Positions 14,401 to 26,787 of a stretch of 64,000 nucleotides of DNA are shown piece by piece. The notes below the pieces were generated by a model. The model saw nothing but the letters and a program-made list of their open reading frames with translations. It ran no database searches and was not told the DNA's origin. Source of the DNA: Stercorarius parasiticus (Eukaryota; Chordata; Aves; Charadriiformes; Stercorariidae). Position 1 is the stretch's first letter, and the number at the start of each line of letters is the position of its first letter. A program made the position numbers and the translations under genes. Location: the NCBI GenBank assembly GCA_013396915.1, contig VWZL01005000.1, positions 56,035 through 120,034 on the forward strand, given 5' to 3'.

Positions 14401-17400
14401 AGTAAGAGGAATTTTTATTTTCGCCTGCTTAGATGAGAAAAAGCATTGATCCTGTAGGAAATGATAGTGAGAGCCACTTACACAGTGATGCTACAATGAG
14501 TTCATTTTATTGCATAATAGAGGACAAATGAAGTAGATTAATTGTAGCAGAAAAGGACCAAGTCTCAAAGCTCAGTCATCTCTCAAAAGCACACAAGGCT
14601 ATTCTTTCTTGTGGCTGCTATAAAAGTTCTTAGAATATTTCAAAGAAAAAAATGCCTTTGTTCAAGGTTACAGGCCTTAGAAACCATAATATCTGTATCT
14701 GGACTGTTTATAAAAATGAGTATTCCTCAGAGCAGCGTGAAACCTTACCACCCAGGTTCAGTTTGTCCCAGGCATTGTATATGTGTATATGGAGGCCTAC
14801 CTGCCGGGGAAAAATCTATAGCAATGCAGTTCAGATGAGCAGGTGGCAACAGCGAAAGAGGCTGCATGGAAGAATAAACATTCAGAGAACCACAGATGCC
14901 TATTGCTGGCTGCTTTCTGCGGGACTCCTAGGCCTACAAAAGATCTCTCAGGTATTGATCCTTTTTCCTTGGTATGAAAGAGATGAACAATCCCACTGAA
15001 ATTTGCAGGAGCTGACGGATGCCATGAAAGGCTTTTCACAACAGCACTGACAAAGTTACTTGCCTGTTTCTTCCACCAGAGGAGAAGATCATATGGCTTC
15101 ACCACTGAAAGAAATGAAATAGCAAACAAACACTGAGCAATTCTTTTAAGGAGAAATAAATATTCAGGCTGCTCTTGCCTTCCAGACATAGGGAACCCCA
15201 TCATTTCCATATGAATAGCAGGTTCTGCATGGTTCAGGTTTGAAGAAAATAAGATGAAGCAATATTTTTGCCAATAAATCTGAAGCTCTTACAATCCAAA
15301 TGTTATAATCAACATTTCAGTAGTGGTATATAACAGTTAAATTAAGCTAGAATAGACATGAATTCTTCAAGATTTTCAGCACCCCAGAACACAAGGAAGA
15401 ACAAGGGAGCATTTTTACAAATTAGATCCGAACAAGTATGATAGAAATTATTTGACATTGTTAAGCTTGCCCACTGTTAAGGCAAGTATCTGTTTACTAT
15501 GCTAACACCAATGAGCAGATTCTCTCCGTTAAAACAATTAATAGTCATTCAAAACTACACTACATCCTGAGCTTTTATCAACCGGAGTATAAACAGAAAA
15601 TTAATGTCAGAAGTGATATGCACATCTATACACCATGAAAAGATGCTGAGCCCTCCCTTTTTCCTCTTCCTTATTTCTTAAGATTATTGGATTCATTATT
15701 TTCCTTTTCGATGAAAAAAAGAAAAAACCTTCACAAAAATAATTCTTTGTCTTTGGGCATCTAAATCCCCAAGCTGGTTTATTTAGGACTTCAGCCAACA
15801 AGAGGGTTAAATGAAGCTGCAATATCTAGTAAGGTAGAGTTTTCCCCTCGGATGACAGGCTGTTCACACGGAGCTACAGGACTTCCATATGGCCTTTCTG
15901 CTACAGCCATCTCTGACTGCATGAAGAGGATAGAAAGAGCCTAAATGGTTTGGGCAGCCCTTTTTTTAAATCCTTTTTACTCACCAGTTGCATAATCCTT
16001 GATCGTTGTATACTATTGTGATTTTATCCAAAACAATGTTGTTTTAGCACCCTGAACAACCCTAATCTCTTCTGAGGCTTGTTTCTCAGTGGAGAGCTGA
16101 GCTTGTTTCAACAGAGAGCCCTTTAGCTCTAATCATCTCACCTTTCACAACGCATTGTCCCAGAGGCATGGGGCTGTCCTGGTTTGTCTCAGCTGGAGAT
16201 CCTGAGGCAGACAGGGTTGGTAGGACTGGCACTGCAGCCTGGCGGGGAGGCAGGCTGGGGGCGGATGGAAGGACTGTGGCACAACACCCTTTCGCAGCCA
16301 AGCTGCTGTGGGGCTGCCAGCCCTTGCACCCCCCGCAACGCAATGCTCCCAACGAAATGCTAGACTTGTCTGGGGTCAGCAGCAGGAAAAAGGCAAAAAT
16401 CTTTTCCTCCTTTCCCATCTGAATTAATTGTTGGTATGGGAAGTACTTCTTTCACAAAGAGAGTATATATTGAAATGGCTGAAAGGCTGAAGCATAATCT
16501 GGGCAGAAGGTGCGATTTTTCTTGTTATCTGAGATTGGCAGACACATATTTACAGATGAATCAACTCAGTTTCCTAGGCAGAGAGACAAATCAAGTCCCT
16601 GAAGCTTCATACCATGGGAAATGCTTTGTAAAGTGTTCCAAGCAGTCCTTTATCAAATAACACCGTGGGTTTGAGCCAGCAGCTGCTCATCAAAGTATTG
16701 ATCCTTTCCTGGCACTACAACTATCTTGTTGAGATGATGACATAATGTTTCCAGTGGAGCCAAGGGCACCTCAGCCCCTCTCCAGACATGCTTGAGCACA
16801 CTGAAAAGAGCAATGAGATGCAGAGTGCTGATGAATAGTCCTTTGCCTTCAAGAAAGGAGAACCTGAATGCGAACAAGGATTTATTAACATAAATGTTTC
16901 TTTCACATTTTGAGACGAGTGAAAACAAAAGCACATAAGCGTCAAGCTTCGGCCCATCTTACAAAACACAACAGAAGATTTCCTAAGCTCAGTTAGATAC
17001 CGAAAGGTTACTGAACAATAAGGGTGCTATGAAAAACTTCATGGCCAAATCCAAAGCCTACTGAAGGCAGTTTTATCCTAGGTCCATCATTTCTAAGCAT
17101 AGATGAAAACCGACTGCTATTTCTCTACCATAATAATTTTCTCATTCATTTTACTGGGTTTGAGCATACTGCCAACTATTAGCACTGAAATAAAGTGGCC
17201 ATTTTCTTCTATTGTGCAGTGTGTAACAGACAGAAAATTGGAATACTATAAAGAACTCATATAGCTGCTGCTGTGGTGATTTATTCCTTTACTGCTCCCA
17301 TATGTTCACACTTCATCTGGCTAATTATTTAAGAGCTATGAAAGAATTGCCTGAGCTACTTTTTCCTAAGGAAAAGGCCCCAATTCAGACCTCCTCTCAT

Positions 17401-17825
17401 GAGACATGTTCCAGAAGGAGCCAACCCTCCCGTATCGTCAGTGAAGAGAGGCAGAGCACATTTCCAGTCTGCAGCTTAGATCTTAGCCAGACTAAAAACT
17501 ATGCAGAGGTGGCCTTCTTTTTTCACCCACACAAACACAGGAAAGCTCATTTTTAAACACAGCAATTTAAATAAATTTGTTCCATTAAATTTCCTCTTGA
17601 CACAAAGGAAAAAAATAGTAACCACTATTCTTGGTGATACTCCAACAAAACCACATTTTAATTTGATTTCTATATAAGACTAAGCATCTGTGTCTAATGT
17701 GAATTCATATATATACGTATAAACATATGCTATGTCTAAAACAATGTAATGTAACTGTATGTCTATTGTAGAGAGTTTAAGTAATACAGGCCAAAAAAGA
17801 GATGAATAATAAGAAGAAATTCAGA
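5425..17825. other. Intergenic, AT-rich, no gene recognised
   Basis: About 12.4 kb with no recognised exon, RNA gene or transposon on either strand. The + strand is often A-rich here, with exceptions. Open frames are short; the longest (minus 14797-15210, 137 codons) overlaps an unrelated + frame and has no recognisable motif. A locally GC-richer patch sits at about 16160-16350. In human this interval separates CERK, transcribed away, from TBC1D22A. I saw no CERK exon, so that gene, if syntenic, lies left of the window. Confidence 0.5.
6168..6201. repeat. (AAAAT)n microsatellite
   Basis: Imperfect tandem array of aaaat units (about six), with one 'acaat' interruption, in AT-rich intergenic DNA. 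Confidence 0.9.
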
Positions 17826-18170
17826 AGGGAATAGCTTTGAGAGCAATTCATAGGTTGTACAGCCCAAGGGATTGTTATGATCATCTCCTCTGATTTTCTG
17901 CACAAAGAACACAGATTTTTAACACAGTAAAAACCTCAATTGAGCCCAATGAATTGTAGCTGAAGTACAGCATATTTTTCAGCAAGACATTCTGTCTTGA
18001 TTTAAAGAAGTAAATTTATGGAGAAGCTCCTACATCCTCTACCCAATGATGCAATTACTTATCTTCACTCTTTAGATAGTATTTCCCCTTAACTTCTTCT
18101 AGTATTAACTTCCAACCATTAAATCATGTTATGACTCTGCTCCATTCTTTGGTAGTGATTGCCATTATCA
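17826..18170 (-). mobile_element. Ancient CR1-like LINE, 3' end (reverse orientation)
   Basis: Highly diverged copy, 3' end to the left. Diagnostic stretches on the + strand are 'ttatgatcatctcctctga', 'aagacattctgtcttgattt' followed by 'tggagaagctcctacatc', then 'ttccaaccattaaatcatg'. The same order is seen in reverse-complemented ancient amniote CR1/L3-type 3' regions ('gatcatctagtctgac', 'gacatccagtcttgattt', 'tggagaatccacca', 'ttccagccattgga'). Divergence is much higher than for the other CR1 copies here, so this insertion should long predate birds. The right boundary is approximate. Confidence 0.75.
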
Positions 18171-21100
18171 TTATTCGCAACTCTTAATCTCTTAATTTTT
18201 GCCACCTACAAATGCACGGCACCAGTGATTTTGAATTTTTAGAGCATTAGTAAGAACGTTGGCTAGCATTATCTGAGAACTGGTACAAACAGAAGGGTAC
18301 CACCACATACAAATTAATTTAAATCATAGACAATAAAGATGGTATGGGATCAGCTTGATATTAAAAATATTAATAATTCTAGTACTATTATTAATGTGGG
18401 AACAAGAATACAATATTACACGAACTATGAATTTAAAGTTTTTATCATGCAGTACTTAAAACTGTTTTTCAGTATCAAATAAATTATTGGTGTTTTTTTT
18501 TACAAAACACAAACCCCACAAACGTTTGTCTGGTCGAAACCTATCTGTTCTTCCCTTGGCTACATTAGCCAGTCCAATAGAAAATGCTATCTCCTTGTAC
18601 AAATTCTTCCTCTCACAAAACAAAGCCAAAAAGGAGAAAACACAGACGTTTTCAAGCTTCGTTAGTATTTCAATATTGTTCCTGTTCTGCAGCCCACGGA
18701 TGATTTTCAGAGATATTTTTGAAAAATGATGCATAACATATTTATTTCCTCTGTCTACTTGTGAAATCTTATTTTAATGACTGTGCATACTAGAATTATT
18801 ACACTATATTTCACGATTTTAGTAGAAGAGATTAATCCTTTGAGCTCTTTCTATCTAAAATGGCTTTAACTTCCAAGGAGCTGCCTGTGATTGCTTTATC
18901 ATTTTCTCTTCAAAACTCAGGGGCTCTCTGGTGGTTTTACGTCAGTATTCTTAGTTCATTTCTTGCACTAAGGTTGCCAGTCCTGAAACAACTGTCAAGA
19001 CCATTCAAGCAAAATTGCAAATTTTCATTTCAAGGTTTAAGAAGTTACGTTGTTCTTTCTTTTATTACTTTACAACGTGATGCTGCATGCTGTGCTATAC
19101 AAGAAAGTGATATGAATAGTGAAATACTTCATTCTCACTTTTAGTCTGACTTCTCTTTATTCCTCCCAGCTGAAAAACTGTACTATTCCTACCCCTTTCT
19201 CAATAGTAACAAGGTCTAAAAAGAATAAAACTATGCAGGTTTTGATTTTTTTTCCAATTCCACCAAAATTCTTAAATTTGGGAAAACATTTCTCATCTTC
19301 AGCTACCGAGTACTTTGTAAATCCAAATCACCAACAAGAGCCAAGTATGGCTCTTGGATAAGGAGCAGCAATGCTTTTAAGCAAATCTATAATAAAATAC
19401 TTTGTTATTTTTATCGTATCTTTTTGCCCAAATATCTGGAGTTGCTCTCATTTTCTTTGCAACATAATTTTGCTTATGTCTCTTTCACCAAGCTCTCAGC
19501 CCCTCTGTTGCTAAACGAAAAGCCTTCCCAACAGTCTCACCAGCGAAATGGGCGGCTCAGCCAACAGCATTACTGCAGCAGCACTCAGTAACTCTTTTCT
19601 GCTAGAAGTCATACTGGAAGGATCCTGTTACTAGAACTCCAACTGCAATATCTTCATTATACTCATCGCTCTTGTTTACATTTGCTCTCATTCAAATGAA
19701 AGCATACACAAACCACAGAAACAGCAATATAAAAATTCAAGTACTAAAGAACAGCTAAGGAGATATGATATAGATGTATCTTTGAAGTAGCGAATCTCAT
19801 TCCTCTTTAAGAAAAAGGAAAAATTATTTTGATACAACTCACTTGACTTGAATAAGAAATATAATGTATTATACTGTAGATATTTTTGGCAATGATACCT
19901 GTGCAACACACTGCAAAGCCAACTGTGAATTTATATTCTGTCCTGTATTTGTCATTCACCTTACACTACCTCAACTCACTCTACCACTAACCCTTTTCTA
20001 CAGAAATTGTATTAATAGGATTTCAATACTGAAAATACATGGAACACTAAAAAAGGCTGTTTCCACTTTAAGTGTACATTTCAACTGCTATGCAGAGAAA
20101 CTCAGAAATGGATTAAAAAGCAAACAGTGAAACTTAATTACCTTCTAATATATATTTGGATTAGAGAAATTAATTGAGAGATAAATGGGGTTGAATAGCA
20201 CAGTAAAGGCTTTGCAATCCCCAAGAAATATGAAGAAAAACTAACCCCTCACACAGACATGAATTATATGAAAAAGGCACTCTGAGGCATAAAAAGAGAA
20301 GTCATTGGTAGACTTAAATTAGATATAGAGATCCAAGGAGAAACCACAAAAGGAATTTCAAAAAGCGCTGGTGATGGAGCTGGATGGGATGGTCAAAAAC
20401 AAGACTAGAGCAAAAAAAAGCAAACCCAAACAAACCCTGCAGCAGTCAGTCATGAAGACTGTCAGAGAAAAAAATGTATGCTCTGAAGATAAACTGTAGA
20501 TGCCGATTAACACACAGCTTGATGCTTTCTAACACCTGAAAATATCTGCTGAAGATAATCCATCAAAATTGCTGTGTAGTATCGTGTCTCCATTCTTCTA
20601 ACATATATGGGAGGAGTTAAAGATTCACTTCTAAATAGTTTCTTTGACCAAAAAATGGAAGGAGCCAAGGACACGATCAATGCCAGTGGCATGCCACATG
20701 CAATATCTCCATGCTGAATACATCTTCTGAGAAACTTTGTTTAGAACAACGGATCAAACACAGACTGGCCAGGGAATGAACTAAAGGGAACATGTCTTTT
20801 ACAGACTTTTATAGGTCTGGAGGTTTCCAACACTGAAGAAGGCTCAAATATCTACATACGAATTAATCAGAGGTTGTTATAAACCACAGGTCAGAGCAGG
20901 TCAGTATCAGCAGTCACAGGAGCATTAGGATAACCAAAAAGTAAATAATCCTGAGAAATACTTCTCCCTGTGTCTGTTACATTTCCTGAGATTAGAGACG
21001 AAGTTCTCCATTAGGACCAAAATGAACAAAACCACGATGTTGAATCAAAGCACCTAAATCTGCTGTTCAGTTCCTTCTCAGAGTTACAAGATGCTTCGTT

Positions 21101-24100
21101 TCAGGTACTTTCTCTGAAAAATTCAGTAATACAAACTTTGAAAAGAAGAAAAAAAAAAAAGTGAGGCCACTTAGCAAGATTAGTATGTCAGTTCTAAAAA
21201 GAAACCTAAGGGACCTGAGAGCCCTACTCACCCTCATCTGGTTTTGTATTCCAGTTAATTATGGATGACACTTTAAAAAAAAAAAAACACAAAAAACCCC
21301 CACAAGTTGGAGATTCAGAAGCAAAGCTCCAGACACCCATCTTTTACATTGTTGTATTTCGTGTCCAGTTTTTAGATTAAAGCAAGAGTCAACAGTTTTG
21401 CTATTTGTTATGACTTTGGAAAAAGAAGTGGTTCTGTGTCTGTTCCAAGGAATTTGTCTACTCTTACTGACTTTAGAGAAATTGGGTATCCCAAGCTCTC
21501 CCAGTAACTGGGGAAGATCTTTTAGCCCCAGGAAAAAATCAACTAATGCTGCAATGAGTTTTCTCTGCACCTTTTTCAGATAGCAAGTTAAATGTGAAGT
21601 TTAGAAACTGATTTGAATTGTATAATTTAAAGAAAAGAAATTTCTATCTGCAATGAACAGAGGAGAACTATCATGGCTCAGAGCCAAATATGCATTGATT
21701 TGTGTCTCTGCCTTTGAAGTTTTCTCATGTCGCAATGCTATGTTAAGCCTTGGTTATATCTACTGGAGGCATAAGGTGGAATTCCAAGGCACGAGAAAAG
21801 AGGACCTGTTGCTTTTGGCAGCTTCCCTGTCTTTGACCCAAGACTTCCACTTACAAAGCGTCCTTCCTCCTCCAAGTTATTTATGCCTCAAGTGCATATT
21901 GCATCAGACTTCAGGAAAGAGCAGTTTCATCCACTGAACTCCTGGTGAGCAAGCACTCCTTTGACACACAGTGCTATTCCAGGCTACGCCCAACAGACAG
22001 AGTCAGACTATCAGTTGAGGCTGTGACAAGGATAAAAATAAAACTAAAAACCTTCACCTAAAAATGCATGAAATATAAATGTGAGCACTGTTACTAATAT
22101 TTTGGTGAATGATAGCTTTTGAAAACTACCCACATCGATCACTCTTCCAGAAGGAGGAACAAGAAACAAAGGCATTTGCCTAGAGACAGCACATATTAAT
22201 TTATGCTCTTTTCTGTTTCACAGTCTTCTTTCACTGTTACTGAATACAAAGTGCAAGTGTGCACAATTCCATACATGTGCACTACCAGCATTAAGCGTTC
22301 TTGGCAAGTTTGCTCTTATTTTCAAAATCTTGTTCAAGTCATCTGCAATAGAGGAGGCCACTTACAGAGGAAAGGTTACAAAATGCTATGATGACTGTCA
22401 GTCTGCAATGATGACTCCTCCTGGCCATTACTCTTTCATGTTGATTCCTTCCCCCTTTTTTCCTCTCCAGTTTTCTGGAGAAAAATTGCACTGCACTGAA
22501 GAGCTGTTGTGACTATGTGATTTGCTGGACCATGTTTAACCTCTGTGCATCTAGCTATTGGCTATCCCTCTTTAACATGCCTCTGTTCTTTCTTCCATGG
22601 TTCTACATGGCTACTTCCCCCATTTATCTTACCTTGCCTCGTATTTTTTTTGTCAGCAAGAACCATACCCTCTGGGATTGCTGTCTTCTCCAGTATAAGT
22701 GGCTTGCTCTGTTTCTACCATCCTTTTCTTTTTGTGCAGAATGCTGGTTTTGAGTTAGCTTGCTTGGCAACTTTACTCCCTTTGCCCCATTTTATTTTAA
22801 AGAACTGCTTCTTCTGTGATATTTACAATAAAGTAGATGGATACAATGGCTCAGTAGAAAAGCATGTGCATGGACCAAACAGAAACAGTGACCAGCCACC
22901 ATAGAAAGCCCTGTGTGCTACATGCAGAAGCACTTCCACCACTTTGTTAAAGCAGTAAACACATGTGTAGAAACTAATGCTTCAACATAGAAGCAGCTCA
23001 TTTGAATTATTTTTTTTCCTTATTGATTAAAGCAAACAAAAACATAGAGGACCATAGTCTTGTTAGCTTGTAGAATAAGTCAGTTTAAACCACACCTTGC
23101 AGTTTCATCTACATTACAGTGCGTTGCTGACACAGCGATGTAAGGATAAGCATGAAAAAGCACACTCCCTAGCTCGCACAACTTTATCGGCAAACCCTCC
23201 TGACGTAGCAGGCGAGTGCTGTTGTCAGCTTAGTTAATTTTGTTTAGAGTCAATCTATACTTCCCCATGCATCATCAGAAAAGCTTCTTTTTCCAAAATA
23301 CACCGCACCTCCACAGAAAAGTCTACCTGAATAACTGTACCAGCACAGCTATATTAGCAGAAGCTCTCTAGAACAGATGTGCTGAAAAACAATGCAGTAT
23401 AACTGAATGTCTGCTGGAACACATGCATACCAGCTACCACACTAAATAAACATCTCAGTATCTGCTTTGTTCAAAATATTGCTAGTGCATGCTACAACAC
23501 TCCTAATTTTGGTCAGCCAAGAACATGGCTACATTTCTACATTTCAGAACATACAGAAACTTCCTGAGCATCCTCAATAACATTTACCAACTGTATGCAG
23601 TGACTCAATTCTGAAAAATGCCCAAGAACAATGAAAGCAGAGAAAAAAAGGAAAAAAGAAAAGCCCACAGCCCACAAACCTCTCGTTAGTCCGGCACATT
23701 ATTTGCCCATGCTGGCAACAAACCTCTTCCTAACTATCAATTCTTGCATACAACTTCGCATGAAACAAAACAAATACTGCAGTATTTCAATATTTCTTCT
23801 TGCTCCGAAGTAATGAAAATTACCATGCAAGTAGTAACTGAAATATTACTGCAAGCTTATACTGCAATCCCAGCAGAGCAGAACTTAGTTACTATAGCTG
23901 CACAGACTTTGAAAAAGCTAGTTTGGATGTTTGAAGCAGCATAACTATAGTTAAGCACAACTCAACATTAACCAACTTCCCAAGTGCTTATTTAGATTCT
24001 TGGGAGTGTTTGAAGATTATGCTAATCAGCTGCAGCAGGCGAGTCCCAGTAGTGACTGCAGAGTTGTTCTACTCCTTGAATGACAGCACCTGAACACTGG

Positions 24101-26239
24101 CAGTTCTCCTTCTCAAACACAACAAAGAGGTTGACAGCTGAATCTGTGTACGCCCTCAGCTGCCCATGCTACATTTCTGTAACCAAAAAATTTAAATAGG
24201 AACACTGCTAAAATACATGTTCAGAACACCTTCTCCTCCCAAGTACTGTATAGCTGGGAACTTACCTTTTTACGATAGTCTATTCATACTGGTTTATAAG
24301 TGCTTTTCAAGGACACAGTCTTTGTGGTCAGATCACCTTAAGTAATTGGCATGAATAATTGTACCTAAATTACCTGATGGGGTCTTGAAAGGTTACTCCT
24401 TCCAAATCCCTTCCACCTTCAGAACCCTGTCGACACAGGTTTGTGTCAGGCATAAAATAAAATACAGAATAAGGAAAAAATATAAAAGTGAATGGAAAGG
24501 GAATGAAAATAATGTCCTTGCCTTCTTGAAAGTCAACAACAAAGAGGGTCCAGTGCAGCTCCGGATGATTTCCGTCCAAGGATCTAAACTAGCAGCAGTT
24601 CTCCACAGTAGCACTGACTGAGATTTTCTGTGTACTTACAGTTCTTCTTGATACAAATGTAGCGCTGTTTGCAGGTCAGACTTATTTATGTGAAAAAATC
24701 TATGCAACAGTTATTTGTTTCCAGTATAAAATTCTGCACCACACAAAAAACTTAAACACGTGAAATATACTGAATATAATGAAAACTAAATAATACAGTT
24801 AACTTTGTACTGACTTTATTACGTAATTCAATAAAACCTCCACCTCTAAAATGAACCAGAAGTTCCACATGGCTGCACCATACTGACACAAAAGTTAAAT
24901 GGTGTTCAGGATTCAGGTCAACTTTTACAGGGATGACAGATGGCTTAGGCTATCTAGGCTGAAGCTAATTAAGTTTCCCTTTGACAAAGAGCAACAATGA
25001 ACAAATAAAAAGAACATATATATAGTTTCAACATCTGTATTAATGCTAACAATAGAATGTATCTTTTATGTATTTATCACTTTTTTGACTGTCACAACGG
25101 AAAAGTACCTCATTTTTGTATTCTAACAGCAACAAGTCTAATTTAAATGTATCTAGCTAAGACCAAGCAAAGTTCCACTTGTGACCTTGCAGGTTTCATT
25201 TTCTTTAGCTAACAGACATAGCTTATATTGCATTATGTTTCTTGTGTATTCTATTAAAGCTGCTAATACTTAAGGTCATGATGCATTACAAAAAGCTTAC
25301 AGGTCCAGAATCTGTAAAAGGGATCCTATTTAAAGGACGCAAGTAGACAAGAGGACACTAGCCATAGCATATTTATCTATAAGTAGCATTGAAATTACTG
25401 GGACATGCAGCTTTCACTTGAGGGCTGTGACATTTTAATTTTGTCAGTTCTTAGAAGGTAACTGCTAAAGTAAATCCCCAAACAAGCAGAAAACGTCATT
25501 GTTTTTTATTCTTAACAAATACTAAAGAACAAATGTTGCATTGCAGGTCAGGTCTTGTACTACATGCCAGTTTTTGAGTTAATTATGGCAGAATGTTCCT
25601 TGAACAATCTTTGACGTATTAAATTAGTCTTGCATTAGGATGCAGAAAAAACCTCAGTAAGTCAGCACTGTTCTCTCAGGAGCCATACTCCAATGAGTAA
25701 CATAAAACCATGCCTATTTTGTTTGCAGAAGTTATGTATCCTTGGATAAGAATTGCTGAGAACTCTACAGATACGTATACTCTCCATCTTGTATTATCTC
25801 ACAGCAAACAAATGAAGTGGATACAATGACTGGATGAGTCCAATCTTTAGAACTTCAAAGCTGAGAAAGATTGAAGTCATCCCCTCCTTTCTCCCCCAGG
25901 TAACTGGATAAATAGTTGTAAATAACTGGGGGGGGGGAATGTAAAAAATCTGATGGTTTGTGTTATAAAAACCGGTTAGATCTAATTTGATTTGTCCTCT
26001 AATCTTCCACTAGTATCTCCTTCCATTGACACAGCAACTTTTGCATTTCTTCCTGAAGAGTGCTCTGAATTACTCTTTATGGTTAAATAAAAAAGGATCA
26101 AAGCCTGAAAACATCACACCCGAAGTACCATGAAGTAAAACCTGACTTTACACAAACACTTCAGTGTATCACAGACAGGAACCAAAAGCGGGTCTCTGTA
26201 CCATTACCGGCTGGCACCTTATACACCGCACAAAGCCAG
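18171..26239. other. Intergenic sequence upstream of TBC1D22A, no gene recognised
   Basis: About 8 kb of AT-rich DNA. Open frames of 60-120 codons occur on both strands but none shows a recognisable domain or paired splice sites. A run of ten G lies at 25928-25937. Distal regulatory elements for TBC1D22A may be here, but the sequence alone does not identify them. Confidence 0.5.
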
Positions 26240-26516
26240 GGAAAGGAAGGGAAGGGAGAGGCTCCCTGGCGCCGGCGGCCTCCGCCTGGGTTTACACAGC
26301 AGCGATAGGGCCCGGACGAGGCTCCCGGCGCCGGCCCGCCGGGCACCACCGCTGCCAACCGCTGCCAACCACTTCCCCGCCGCCTCCCGACCAGCGAGGC
26401 TAGACGCACCCTCCGCCGCCATGACGGGACGGGACGGGACGCGACGGACGGCCCGAGCCGCCACCGCGACAGGCTCTGCCCCGGGGCCCTTCCCCACCCA
26501 CCGCTCCCTCGCTGCC

Positions 26517-26521
26517 ATTGG
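26517..26521 (-). promoter_or_regulatory. CCAAT box (NF-Y type)
   Basis: An 'attgg' pentamer in the CpG island, about 100 bases before the YY1-type site. This is a usual position for an NF-Y element. The motif is short, so support comes mostly from context. Confidence 0.4.
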
Positions 26522-26620
26522 CCCAACCTGACCCACCCGGCAGCACTCTCACTTCTGGTTGGCTGAAACCTCCGGGCCGCCTCGGGAGGCGAATGAGGAG
26601 CGGGGTTGTTTCCCGGTCCC

Positions 26621-26631
26621 AAGATGGCGGC
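26621..26631 (+). promoter_or_regulatory. YY1-type site
   Basis: 'aagatggcggc' matches the classic YY1 consensus found just downstream of the start of many housekeeping genes. It lies 95 bases before the TBC1D22A start codon, so the transcription start is probably close to it. The first ATG inside this motif (26624) is upstream of and separate from the coding ATG, as is common for such sites. Confidence 0.6.
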
Positions 26632-26725
26632 GCTCAGTCCCTTTCCTGTGGAAGGGAACTGGGGGGAGTGAAGCCTGAGGGAGTGGGGTCGGGTCCGCGG
26701 GGAGGGGGATGAGGTGACGGCCGCC

Positions 26726-26787
26726 ATGGCGAGCGACGGGGGTAGGAAGCAGTTCTGGAAGCGGAGCGGCGCGAAGGTGCCGGGCAG
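26726..26787 (+). CDS. TBC1D22A: TBC1D22A coding exon 1 (N-terminus)
   Basis: This exon encodes residues 1-20 plus two bases of codon 21, starting M-A-S-D-G-G-R-K-Q-F-W-K-R-S. The start is chosen because it matches the conserved vertebrate TBC1D22A N-terminus and has a strong Kozak context (gccgccATGG). The donor is CAG|gtgagc at 26788. It lies in the CpG island, 95 bases after a YY1-type motif. The basic, aromatic FWKR stretch is shared with TBC1D22B, so it is probably functional, but no catalytic role is known. Confidence 0.95.

Noticed and set aside
14652..15210. Overlapping 115-codon (+) and 137-codon (-) frames
   Set aside because: Mutually overlapping on opposite strands without motifs; typical of chance frames.
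1..26000. CERK, the expected left neighbour by human synteny
   Set aside because: No CERK exon or second CpG island could be recognised; it is presumably outside the window.
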